From Psilocybe azurescens (taxonomy: Eukaryota; Basidiomycota; Agaricomycetes; Agaricales; Agrocybaceae): a stretch of DNA of 33,038 nt. Of this stretch, positions 1 to 9,890 are shown one piece after another. Where the stretch lies: the NCBI GenBank assembly GCA_023853785.1, contig JAJIRX010000203.1, forward strand, positions 1 to 33,038, given 5' to 3'. The stretch's first letter is position 1. Each line of letters begins with the position of its first letter. A model generated the notes under the pieces. It saw only the letters and a program-made list of their open reading frames with translations. It made no database searches and was not told the DNA's origin. The position numbers and the translations under genes are program-made.

Positions 1-1746
1 CTTACAATTCATAGTGAGATACAGAGGCCCTTATTTTGCGATTGTTATCTGTAATAAACTAGTACATTATACTAGTGAAGGGTAGGAGATACGCCAGACT
101 ATTAGGCTTTGAGGCTTTACTTCCTAGTGGGCCAACAAGAGTAATAGACCTTACAAACTAACTAAGGTGTAGTGTGGCCTATTAATCAGTGCTACGAATC
201 AAAGACTACCTTTAGTTTCCTACACAGCTATCAAAGCAACCCTAACCGAGGCGTCCGAGCGATCGCCCGCTCCATTGATCATACTATTAGTCCCATGCAA
301 AGAAGAAACCCTTAAGAAATGACCTTGGCTCTTACAAGGGTAACACCCACCAGTGTCTTACAAAGCGATAGCCAAGTGAGTGAAAACCTTATTAATTAGC
401 AAAAGCGATCACTGTGTCCAGGCCTCACAAAGGCTGTTCACTAAATTAGGCGATCAACCGCTCGGGGATCAGGCATCACTGCGCCACACGGGTGATCGCC
501 CCACGGACCGAATGTATTGGCAATTGAAATCTTGTGTACAACTCAGCATATGGCGGTCTACTAGATCCGACTATAAAAACTTGTAATTTGCAATGCAGCC
601 AACGTGAGTGAGCGATCGCCCAGCCAGCGATCGCCACACGATACTAGAGGTAACTTGCCTCATGATAAGGGCACCTGCTGTTCCAGGGGTCCTAAACCAA
701 TAGCAACTGTGCTGGGAACCTTGGGAGGGTTTCCTAGGAAATATACCCCTAAGTAATCTAGTCCCGACATGCCTTAGCCGCGAGCCATCTGATAAAATAA
801 GTTGGGTGATCGCTACCCAAGAAGGCACTGCCGCATGGACAACCATGTTATCTTCAAATAAGCGCCGTAGCCCAGGCAAACTAGTACTTTCCACTATTAT
901 AATTGGTGCAGCAAAGGCTAGGCAGCACGCGGTCCTTTCCTTCCTTTTCTCTTAGTCTCTTTCAATTATCACAAGCCAAAGTATCTATTTAGTCTATAAA
1001 AACAGTCCTGTATCTTAGAATAGGAACCAAGTAATTTACACCCCAGATTTGATATCAGAATTTACTCTGAATAAGAATTCTAGTGTTAACACTTCGAGGA
1101 CTAGTGATTTGTGTGATAAGAGATCGAACACTGCAGTTCACCTTAAACAATTAGGGCGTTACCTGGTTTGCGTGAGCGATCGCCATTGTGATATTCAACG
1201 TCAGGTCTATTAGACTTGATAAGCAGGCTTTTATAAGTCATCCGTGGACTGCCCTGGGGATTGTTAAGTACGGATTGGAACCCTATACGACTAGCGATTG
1301 CTCATAGTAACTAGGGACGACTGTCAGAGAACTCCGACTGTTCAGGGCGTTGCCTATAGTAAGACTGCCCTGGGGATTATTAAGTACGGTGGGAACCCTA
1401 TAAAGGCTAGTGATCGCTCATAGTAACTAGGGACGACTGTCAGAGAAATCCGACTGTTTTCAGGACGTTGCCTATAGTAAACTAAGGACTGTGGACTAGT
1501 GTGCCCAGTTGCTTATAGGAACCAAGGATCTACTACGTGTTAATACGGGTGATCGCTTATAGTGTTTGACAAAGTTTGAGTTTGGGTTTTATAAAGAGAA
1601 ACTGTTAAGTGTCCCGTGTACACTCGCCCCCAAAAAGCGATCCCCCCTGATATTGGTGATCGCCCTCATATAAGAGAGATCACCCTTACTATTCAAGCGC
1701 CTTGTGTGTACTAGCCTGTAAAAACGTTCTCTAGCTACTAGTGATC
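1..1746. other. Gene-free segment dense in GCGATCGC-type palindromes
   Basis: No convincing coding frame exists here; the open frames are short and unlike any family I know. What stands out is an 8-base palindrome, GCGATCGC, present exactly at 259-266, 612-619, 627-634 and 1176-1183. About ten one-step variants also occur (for example TGATCGCC near 495, TGATCGCT at 808-815, GTGATCGC near 1408, 1550 and 1650, GCGATCAC near 405, TGATCACC near 1741). The variants are mostly those expected from C-to-T change at the CpG sites of the palindrome. The segment also holds a ~117-bp tandem duplication. It may be decayed repeat or transposon DNA; no terminal repeats were found because its left end lies outside the window. 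Confidence 0.6.
1247..1480. repeat. Two-copy tandem repeat, ~117 bp
   Basis: Copy 1 (1247-1362) and copy 2 (1363-1480) both start GACTGCCCTGGGGATT and end GTTGCCTATAGTAA. They share the block TAGTAACTAGGGACGACTGT and differ by scattered substitutions and small indels. Copy 1 has GCGATTGC where copy 2 has GTGATCGC, so the palindrome seen across this segment is part of the repeat unit. No coding frame is conserved between copies. Confidence 0.9.
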
Positions 1747-1956
1747 ACCCCAGAGTGATCGTCTAAGTCTGTACTCTGCTAAACTAGTTATTGTAATAAG
1801 CCTTACGAGCTTACCCTCCCAGATCGAACTGATCAATATAAATATTTGATTGGGTGTTGTGTATTGGGCAATTACAAAGTCACCCTGCACTAAACATCTC
1901 AGCGGGAGCACGTGCACAAGCATGGGGATGTGCGCCATGTTCCGAGGTAAGAGGTT

Positions 1957-3576
1957 CTATTGAGATCCTGTTCTTCCCATCCCCATCCCTATTTGCATCG
2001 ACATCGTCGTTATCACTCGTCTCCCCATCCCTCGCACCCACATCTCCAAAACCCCCGCTGCACCAGCACCAGTCGAAGTACCAACACTAACACCCCACAC
2101 AGCCAGATCTGCACAGTTCTCATTTGGACTGTTCGTGAACGTGTTGTAGAACATCGTGTTGCACCTGCCGGGCTGCAGGGGAGGTCTCCTGTTGTTTTCT
2201 GTGCCGTGTCCATGTCCATGTAACTGTCCTTGTCCTGGTGTCTGCTGCTGCTGCTGCTGCGGGGGGGATTTACCATGTCGAGGCAGCTCCAGTTGATGAG
2301 GCAGAACCAGGAACTCCCAAGGAGGTGATACGGGGGACATCAGCGACTCCGTGAACTGGTCCGCCACTTCTCCTTTGACGCCGACAAATGCAAATGCACG
2401 AGTATCGAGCCCGACATGTGCCTCCACAGATTATGTCCGCTGTCCTCCCTTGTCAGTGGGATCCATGAGGAGCGGTGTGCACTCGCCATCAGCGTCGAGC
2501 TCAAGGATGGATGATGTAGACGGTGTGGTTGCGGATGAGAGGACGGGTGGTGAGAGGACGGGTGGTGAGAGGACGGGTGGTGAGAGGACGGTGTCGATGC
2601 GTGAGACGAGGCTCAAGTCGTAGCTGTACCTGGCCTGATAGACCGTGTCAGCATGATGTATGCAGGAGGGTACGAGGACGGAAACAGAGACGGGATGTAA
2701 CCGAGAGGGATAGGGTGCATACGAAAGGAGTAGAAAGAGGATAGATGCCAATAAAGAGGAAGAACTAGAGCAAGAAGAGGTCACATACCACCATCCCAAG
2801 CAATGTGTTCTTGTTATCGCTCGAGCCCAGTGCGAGGTTGGGGATTGAGACGCCCGAGGCTCTGCATGAGCACGATTTAGATCGTATTGGAGTTCATGAA
2901 CATTGCAGCGGACATGACAAAGCTCCTGTGAATGTGCGGATGTATGAGTTGGGGTCATTTAAGCGTGGTGAGGAGATGACAGAAAAGAAGGCGAAAGCGA
3001 GATTGAATGGGAGGATGTGGGGTATTTGTGGATGGGAGAAAGATGAAAGAAGGGGAACAGCGGGATGGCGAAAGTCGAAAGGGAAAGGGAATGTTGGAAA
3101 GAATGGCAGCGGAGAGAAGGGAAGGATGGAATGCCGTACCACAGCGAATTCTTCAATCTGAATGTCCAGCCCAGAACCCGGCCGACGATCATCGAGGTGC
3201 CGGTGACGATGATACATCATATCAGTATCACCCAAAGTACCTTGAGTTTCTTTGTCGAGTCATTGTAAGTACTATCACCACGAATTGCGTGCCATAGGAA
3301 GACAGAAAGCTTCGTATACCAGGCCGCCAAGTAAAAAGCGACTGTGGAAAAGAGGCGGGTGTGAAGAGCGATACATTGAGTCTGTTGACTAATGATTACT
3401 GAAAGCCCGGTGTCATAGGACTCACTGAGAGTCATGCGGAGAATGAAAGAACCACGGTATATCGATAGAACGACTGTGTAGCGGTCTGGGTTTCCCGCTA
3501 CTATATGAGTCCACGGCCGCCCCAGGAAACATGTACTGGAGTAACGGGTGTGATGATCTGAGAGTTGTAATGTCAA
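1957..3576 (-). pseudogene. Decayed membrane-protein-like gene
   Basis: The best coding signal is in the part transcribed first, 3576 down to about 3120. One frame gives hydrophobic stretches (STVAFYLAAWYTKLSVFLW, then KVLWVILI) followed by an in-frame TGA at 3217-3219. The same frame then continues with another membrane-like stretch (CIIVTGTSMIVGRVLGW). A TGG-to-TGA change in one transmembrane helix would explain this. Further along, Ser/Thr- and Gln/His-rich frames (2431-2958 and 1957-2427) are open but low in complexity and may be introns or linkers. The layout resembles multi-helix membrane proteins of Agaricomycetes, but I cannot name the family. Exon limits are not resolved. Confidence 0.35.
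2536..2591. repeat. 15-bp minisatellite, 3.7 copies
   Basis: The unit TGAGAGGACGGGTGG starts at 2536, 2551 and 2566, with a partial fourth copy at 2581-2591. The three full copies are identical. Because 15 is a multiple of three, the minus strand reads as repeated LSPPV. Confidence 0.95.
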
Positions 3577-4302
3577 AGCCTGACTTGGTTCAGACTTATC
3601 TCTGGACTTGTGGTGAGGGCCGAGGCTTTGCCCGGCATTAATGAGTTCTTTTATTTTTTTACACCTGAATTTGCAATAAAATATATATCATAATAATTGT
3701 TATTATATTATTAATAATCATGATTCATGATAATTTAATCACATGTCAGCCAGTTACTGGTTACTTGCAGCAAATTCACATGACATTAGCAAGATCAAGT
3801 GGATTCATGTGAATTGTTGAATCTGTTAGCCTTAGAATCAAACAAGACATCAAATTTATCTAAAGAGAACAAGTCAAGTGATCAACTGAGGAGTTGAACA
3901 AGGGATAGTCATAGGTGCATCTGAAAATCACAATTACTTTGGTGGGATATACTTTATGAATCTTACATCATTACTAAAGATAAAAATTAATAAGTGAAAA
4001 GTAATTTTAAGAGGAATTAACAAAAGTGATGTAAATAATTGGTATACATAAGAGAGAAGAGTCAAACTCCAAATCACTGAGAGAACAAGATTTGAAGCGC
4101 ACATAAATTTTATCAGATGGGCATGCAAAAAACTGTTGTGAATAATGAAGATCAAATTCTTTAGTAAGCTTAGTTTTTTTCTTCTTTTTCGTCAACTGAT
4201 ATATCCTTGTTCTAATACTGCTTCAAATTCAAACAAATCTATATGTTTAATGTCTTCTACTGAGCAAGAGAATACTCAGACTAAAGATAAGAGTTTCATT
4301 AT
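3577..4302. other. AT-rich gene-free stretch
   Basis: Base composition drops sharply towards AT after about 3640. Open frames are short and hydrophobic or lysine-rich from composition alone. Around 3830-3880 the plus strand vaguely recalls a copia RNase H end, but stops are frequent and I do not call it. Probably old transposon or intergenic DNA. Confidence 0.5.
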
Positions 4303-4307
4303 GCAAT

Positions 4308-4734
4308 TGTTATGATCTCAAGTTAGAATCACGCGGTGTCGCGTAATCTAACCACCAATCGTTTACAAGAACAAGTTCAAGTTCGAGTTGAGTAGGTTAA
4401 GCAGGTTGGATTCTCAAGAACTAGCTAAAGAATACAGTGCATCCTCTCTGGTATAAATACTATGAACTGTACAGCAAGTTGAAACAAGACTAAGTGTTCA
4501 TCAGCAGATGTATATAAGAATAGAGGAAACAGATCAAGCGTTCATTGAAAGATGTATCATAAAAGATGGAAATGAAGCGAGAACGAATATTCATCAGCAG
4601 ATGTATATAAGAATAAAGGAAACAGATCAAACATTCATCAAAAGATGTATCATAGAAGATAGGAGTGAAACGAAGGATGACAAAGAAAAAGAAAAGAAAA
4701 GAGAAAAGGAAAAGAAAAAAGACTTGTCATAACA
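4308..4734. mobile_element. Solo LTR of an LTR retrotransposon
   Basis: The 427-bp element begins TGTTATGA and ends TCATAACA, an exact 8-bp inverted terminal repeat of the TG...CA type. It is flanked by the perfect 5-bp target duplication GCAAT (4303-4307 and 4735-4739). A TATA-like box (TATAAATA, about 4452-4459) lies inside, as expected of an LTR promoter. No internal retroviral-like region or second LTR accompanies it, so this is what remains after LTR-LTR recombination. The orientation is suggested by the TATA box (plus strand). Superfamily cannot be told from the LTR alone. Confidence 0.88.
4499..4684 (+). repeat. 93-bp tandem duplication inside the solo LTR
   Basis: CATCAGCAGATGTATATAAG starts at 4499 and again at 4592. 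The units are 93 bp (31 codons) and stay in the same open frame, giving two similar peptides (QMYIRIEETDQAF and QMYIRIKETDQTF) followed by a Lys/Glu-rich tail ending at 4732. The frame ends within the LTR terminus, so I read it as LTR sequence rather than as a gene. Confidence 0.85.
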
Positions 4735-4805
4735 GCAATAATCAGATTCTATTGAATAATAACTCATATTTTGCAGCATTGGCTGCTTTGTTGTCTCAAT
4801 ACACA

Positions 4806-6135
4806 CAGTGTTGTCATTGACCCAGTTAGACCTGGTCAGTCAATGGGTCAGTCAAAAAAGGGAGAAGTCAATATTTTGGGTCAGACCCAATCAATAAAAT
4901 TTGTGGGATACTGTATGTGACTCTGAAGTTGGCCATTTCAAGTTGCACATAAAATAGCACCAGAGTGAGAGGTCCTGAGGTAAAAAAAAATCCTGGCTGG
5001 TACAAATATGTCTCAAGGTATTCAGTTTGAAGTTTCATAATTTTAGTCTATTGAAAAAGTCCTCAGTGAATATTTTCATCCTGATGACCTAAAATGATGC
5101 TTGACAGAGAACTTGGCCAGCCCGATTTCAATTCAAATCTTGTTTGGTTCATTACATTTTGAACTGATATCTTAAAATAGAACACTGACAATTTTGGTCT
5201 TGTAGAATAATATGCCTGTATCTTGGGTGATAAAGAACAGAAAAATCTGAAACTTGGTGATTCATATTAGCTTAATATTCTAATAATTTTCTCTGACTTT
5301 TGTTAATTTTAACTTGGATTTGACTATGTTATTCTTTCTGACCTCTGTGTAGAGGAAATATGGTGCTTTTAGTAATACCTGCCTATAGCTCAAGCAAATT
5401 TACAAATAAAATTTGTGCCAGTGCTGTATACAAGACAGAATGGTCTACCCATAATTAACTGACCAGAATTTTGAAGCCCTATTAATTATCACCTCAAAAT
5501 TGCCTAGTTGCAAGGTGTAGGTGAGATCTGTTGTTTGAGAATGAAGTGCTGGATGGTCAGATATTTTCAGACAAATTTTTAGTGATGGCGGGAATATTTC
5601 ATAATTCCATGCCTGAGCCATCATTGTCAGAGTGTTTATACCTAATTTTTTGGTGAGAGGATTGGCGATTCTGGCTCTGGGTGGATGGCTATTTTGGGGT
5701 GTCACTTTTGAACAAGGAAACAGTGACATATGTATGATGAAACTAAGGCAGTCCTTGCCTCATAACCATAATTCAAGCCACAATTTCAATTTTATTCTTA
5801 GCCAAAGCTATAGAGCTAATAAAATGCTATCTAACAGTACCAAGTTTGATGAATTTCATCCACTACATGATACTCCAGGAAATAATTGGCCAAGTTCAGG
5901 GTTGGGTATGGTACCAGCTATGGGTTACCAAAGTGAGGAACAATAAGAATGAGTAAATTAATAATCAAGGGTCTGTGGTATCAACTGAATAAGCAGGCTA
6001 AAAGTTGCATTTAGACTAAGAATAATATAATCAAAATATAGTGGTGGCATGACTTCGACCCCTTGACCTTTATTGACCTGACTGATTGACTTGACCTAAA
6101 TTATTGACCAAGTCAATCAGGTCAAGACAACACTG
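4806..6135. mobile_element. Non-autonomous hAT-like DNA transposon, 1,330 bp
   Basis: The left end reads CAGTGTTGTCATTGACC and the right end, on the other strand, CAGTGTTGTCTTGACC: 10 perfect bases, then the same with one gap. The flanks carry an exact 8-bp target duplication, AATACACA (4798-4805 and 6136-6143). An 8-bp duplication with a CAGTG-type terminus fits the hAT superfamily. Both ends are packed with GGTCA/TGACC motifs in both orientations over about 100 bp, which look like subterminal transposase-binding repeats. No transposase is inside; the longest frame (5632-5946) is not convincing, so the element would need a transposase in trans. Confidence 0.9.
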
Positions 6136-6359
6136 AATACACAGAGAATGTCAAACCACTTGGAACTTTGGCAGGTCAGTCATGTTCTCTTAGTGTATTC
6201 CCGTCATACTCACAGACAGCTGATGTACCCTCACACACCACAAGCTCTGCTGACACCATCACCATTTCTCATCTTCCTGTGATTGTAGTCTCCATTGCCA
6301 CAGCAGCTGTCAACTTACAAAAGTATCAGGCAGATTATTGATTGGATTTGTCATTGGTA

Positions 6360-6770
6360 GGGAACTGGATGGGTTACCCATAAATTTTCATGGGTTTTTA
6401 TGTAATTAGCTTGTAGAGACAAAATTTACCTTTTTTGCAAATTTTTTGTGCAAATCGGTGCAGAATCGAGTGAGCTATACTCCTACCAAGTTTGAGCCAA
6501 AAGCAACGCAAACTGATACCGTGACATCACGATTTCCGAGCTGCAATCACCTAATTTGGCGAATTTCCAAATTTGGCATACCCGCCATCAATGTTGAGCT
6601 CATTGCAAGACCGGCGCTGGACCTCGGTGCCCCAAACTTGCAGAGGGCATAACTTTGTGAGTTCTCAACCGATTTGCATGAAATAAATTGTAAAAATTGG
6701 ATAAAATTTGTGTCTATTTGATTAACATTAAAAACCCATCATTTACTCGTGCGTAACCCGTGCAGTTCCC
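6360..6770. mobile_element. Short TIR element (MITE-like), 411 bp
   Basis: The ends are GGGAACTGGATGGGTTAC and, on the opposite strand, GGGAACTGCACGGGTTAC (16 of 18 match). The inverted similarity extends about 45 bp inwards to GATGGGTTTTTA / CATGGGTTTTTA. TA lies on both sides (6358-6359 and 6771-6772), suggesting a TA target duplication as in Tc1/mariner or a TWA-type one as in PIF/Harbinger. There is no coding capacity for a transposase; the open frame at 6446-6652 is not a known protein. Confidence 0.75.
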
Positions 6771-6772
6771 TA

Positions 6773-7458
6773 ACTACTAAACTACAGTAAAGCTGAAAAG
6801 CTAAGCATATACACTATGTAAGACTACATACCAACACAATTAACAACAAACCAAAAGAAAGATCATGCAGAAAAACAAGTAAACATACCCCAAGGACAAT
6901 GGGGAGGCAGCAATGATATGGAAAGGAAAGAGAAGGAAAGAAAGGGATTTTCCCACAGGCATTGCTATAGCCCCGTGCCGCAAAAGAAACACGGAAGTAA
7001 CCGAGCGAACAAAGTGCAAATATCACGTGCAAAGTATAACCAAAAGGGTGAGCTTATGATTATGATGACATGTTTTAAATTACAAATTCACGTGGTTACG
7101 TTACAAGGTCACATCACGTTGTTGAAGATCACGTTGGCGATCACAGGAGTAGTGACACTGTTGAATCCTGGTTAAAGAACAAGTCTTTACTTACGTAAAG
7201 AACTTGTAATGAATCCTGGTTAAAAGAAGCGAGTCTTTACTTATAAAGGATCACCGTTAGCGATCGGGCCTTGCTGTAGGCCGATTCACAGACTGTGCTA
7301 TACATAAGCAAACACTGCTAAGCCCACCTTAGAAGATCGACAAACATATACACAATTTGATAAATTTTTTATTTTTTATTTTAAATATGAGACCCAGATC
7401 ATTACAGTCGCAGAACTAGTAAACCAACGGCCCCTCGTTGTATATGTATTTAAAAAAT
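6773..7458. other. Gene-free stretch between mobile elements and a pseudogene
   Basis: No supportable gene. It contains a short tandem duplication (7162-7255) and two more GCGATC-type motifs (near 7138 and 7261) resembling those at 1-1746. Confidence 0.5.
7162..7255. repeat. 48-bp imperfect tandem duplication
   Basis: TGAATCCTGGTTAAA occurs at 7162 and 7210, each followed by AGTCTTTACTTA. The first copy has an additional self-complementary part: TCTTTACTTACGTAAAGA. Confidence 0.75.
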
Positions 7459-8037
7459 TTACCACCGTCTGCTCTTCTTTGCAGGACTGGCAACAGTCAC
7501 ATTGTCGGCATGATCCTCTTCATCTTGAACACTTGTGTCGCTGAATCAGATATTTGCACCACAGACAAGACAAGATACATATGATCACTTACGACACTTT
7601 GTTCTGGTTCCTGCAGAGGAGCTCCTTCTGAACCACTCCCTGCGGTCACAGGTTATTCCCCAGAACCAGAGGAGGGACCAGCCGAGGTCAACATGATGCT
7701 CCCAACAGAATCGGTAGAGCCGGAAATAGGGACAGTGGTGCCAGCGAGGATGCCGCCATTTGCAAGGGTAAAATTGGGCTGTTTGACACCATTTGGGAAG
7801 GGAACAAATGATCACGCTGCATTGATTTGTTGGCCGCGAGACGGGGTCTGAGGAGTGCAAGGTGGTTTCTTAGGAGAAGCCAAATTCTTGAACGGACTAT
7901 GAAGGGCAGAGGGAGGGGGTCTCAAAATACTGACACTTTCCACTTTTGTGGAGAAAGTATCACTTGCTTCGATGCGTTGAGAGTTGGCTACCATATGATA
8001 GTGCTTTAAGCTAAATGTCACCTCCACCATGGCGCCA

Positions 8038-8862
8038 CTGAATAGAAACGGGTTATTAAACATACAATAAAAGACATTAATTAGCTCTTCGTACCTTCAT
8101 TTCCACCCTTCCTCAGTATTTCCAGACATGCCTCTGGGGCCAAGGGCTGAGATGAGACGACAGAAGACGACAATAGATGGGCAAGTAACATCCAATTATT
8201 TGGCACACAAAAGAGGTCGCAGGATAGTAGAGGTCACAACAGCGCTAAATAGAGACAGGTTATTAGACGTATGATAAAAGACAATAATTAGCTCTTCGTA
8301 CCTGCATTTCCACCCTTCCTCAGTATTTCCAGACATGCCTCTGGGGCCAAGGGCTGAGATGAGACGACAGAAGACGACAATAGATGGGCAAGTAACATCC
8401 AATTATTTGGCACACAAAAGAGGTCACAGGATAGTAGAGGTCACAACAGCGCTAAATAGAGACAGGTTATTAGACGTATGATAAAAGACAATAATTAGCC
8501 CTTCGTACCTGCATTTCCACCCTTCCTCAGTATTTCCAGACATGCCTCTGGGGCCAAGGGTTGAGATGAGATGACAGAAGACGATGACAGATGGGCGAGT
8601 AACATCCAATTATTTGGCACACAAAAGAGGTCACAGGATAGTAGAGGTTGCAACAGCGCTAAATAGAGACAGGTTATTAGACATACAATAAAAGACAATA
8701 ATTAGCCCTTTGTACCTGCATTTCCACCTTCCTCAGTATTTCCAGACATGCCTCTGGGGCCAAGGGTTAAGATGAGACGACAGAAGACAACGACAGACGG
8801 GATGGTGAAGTAGAGCACTAGACGTAGGAATCCTGAGTAACGTCCAATTATTTGGCAAACGA
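8038..8862 (-). repeat. 207-bp tandem array, about 4 copies, with splice-like signals
   Basis: The anchor ACATGCCTCTGGGGCC occurs at 8126, 8333, 8540 and 8746, giving periods of 207, 207 and 206 bp. Read on the minus strand, each unit contains GTACRAAG...TTTAG, a ~57-nt intron-like segment, then ~150 nt whose start matches the start of the real-looking downstream exon at 8037. The unit therefore seems to be a duplicated exon plus intron of the surrounding minus-strand gene. The 150-nt part is interrupted by stops unless a second intron (GTGTGCC...TCTCAG) is removed. Confidence 0.85.
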
Positions 8863-8879
8863 AAGAAGAACAAATAATG

Positions 8880-9115
8880 TATCAACATTTCATCGAGTTC
8901 TCCCAGAATCTGAACGTCTGAGTGTTTGGCAAACGGAAGAGGAACAAACAACGTACCAACATTTTTTTTGAGTTTCCCAGAATCTGAACGTCCAAGTGTT
9001 TGGCAAACAGAAGAGGAACAAACAGCATACCAACATTTTGTCGAAGTTTCCCAGAATCTGAACGTCCAAGTGTTTGGCAAACAGAAGAGAAACAAACAAT
9101 GTACCAACATAAGTT
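8880..9115 (-). repeat. 74-bp tandem array, 3 copies, with 27-nt micro-exon-like core
   Basis: CCCAGAATCTGAACGTC occurs at 8902, 8976 and 9050, an exact 74-bp period. On the minus strand each unit is a 47-nt segment starting GTATG/GTACR and ending TTCAG, then 27 nt coding ILGNFDKML, ILGNSKKML or ILGELDEML. In the last unit the GT donor following the 27 nt has become AT. Because 74 is not a multiple of three, only splicing could keep a frame. Confidence 0.85.
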
Positions 9116-9232
9116 ACATAACATAGGTATTTTAGACAGTGGGGAGCCTTTCTGTTTCACAGCAAGGCCATGTAAAGAACTCATAACAGATAGTCCAACG
9201 GTTGTGCCATGTGCAATTCCGGCATGTTCCAT

Positions 9233-9890
9233 TTTAGGCAGAAACGTTACTGACTGACTGGGTTACAGGTGTGTGTGGTGCATCAGGTATTAGTAAGAGA
9301 AGTCAGTGTCGAAGGAAAAGGGTTGGGGATAGCAATCACGTGTACGTAAATGTAGAAGATAAGATAACATGGAAAGGGGCTGTGGTGAGACTGGGGCGCC
9401 AGGCTTACAATTGCTATAAATATGAACATGGATATAGCCGATATATAAAGTACAGCATTGGAATGAACCAACCTGAAATACTTCGGAGAGAGTATATCTT
9501 TTGAGTCTTGTGATCCGGAATACCCTGTCTTGTCAGGATAAACTCAACAGCGCATAGGAGAAAGACCTCGAGGATGGACTGCCGTAATGGGAGGAGCGAT
9601 AGTATTCACACCCAGAGGACGCTGGATATCATCGTGCATCGAACAACATCGTCCACGGCCGTATACGGTTCGTATACTTTATTTATAGCGATGCTTACTT
9701 ACATGTACAGGCTTTGAATCGTGACCAACAGTACTGCTCTGTACACATCAAACAATGGCAAATTCCACGATCGAGGCTATGCTCGATGCCTTATCTCAAC
9801 CCGCATAAAGAGCCTGTGCCTGTAATCGGTCGACACGACTTCTGTTCCCTCCTGCTACAGTGTACCCCATCGACAACACATCCCCTCAAA
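9233..9890. other. Upstream region of the NACHT gene
   Basis: No gene is supportable; the open frame at 9271-9504 is unlike known proteins. A TTTATA box lies near 9680, about 210 bp before the ATG of the next gene, and could be its promoter. Confidence 0.4.

Larger units (their letters stand above)
7459..9232 (-). pseudogene. Broken gene with expanded internal exon-like repeats
   Basis: I do not recognise the product. The 3' end is the best-supported part. An exon from 8037 to 7593 begins after a TTCAG acceptor and reads GAMVEVTFSLKHYHMVAN onward into a Ser/Pro-rich region. In that frame lie a TGA (7812-7814) and a TAA (7653-7655), both explainable by C-to-T change from CGA and CAA. A 52-nt GT...AG intron (7541-7592) leads to a terminal exon (7540-7459) ending PAKKSRRW-stop, a nuclear-localisation-like tail preceded by an acidic run. 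Upstream, the coding region dissolves into a 207-bp and a 74-bp tandem array. A possible first exon lies at 9232-9115 (starts MEHAGIAHGTTVG). It was probably a nuclear protein; now broken. Confidence 0.45.

Noticed and set aside
1..1746. GCGATCGC cluster as evidence of cyanobacterial DNA (HIP1)
   Set aside because: There are no bacterial genes, the motif density is local, and all recognisable neighbours are fungal.
2431..2958. 175-codon Ser/Pro-rich minus-strand frame as a stand-alone gene
   Set aside because: Its length owes much to low complexity and a 15-bp minisatellite; the neighbouring membrane-like frame fits better as gene remnant.
3830..3960. Possible copia RNase H end upstream of the solo LTR
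   Set aside because: Only a weak match with several stops; a solo LTR with its own target duplication does not need an adjacent internal region.
4508..4732. Open frame with Lys/Glu-rich tail as a gene
   Set aside because: It lies wholly inside a solo LTR with exact ends and target duplication and repeats because of a 93-bp duplication.
5632..5946. 104-codon frame inside the hAT-like element
   Set aside because: No resemblance to a transposase (no BED finger, no hAT C-terminal block), and its composition follows the AT-rich DNA.
8926..9257. Plus-strand frames across the 74-bp array (ESERPSVWQTEEEQT-type peptides)
   Set aside because: The 74-bp period shifts the frame at every unit, and splice-like signals are on the other strand.
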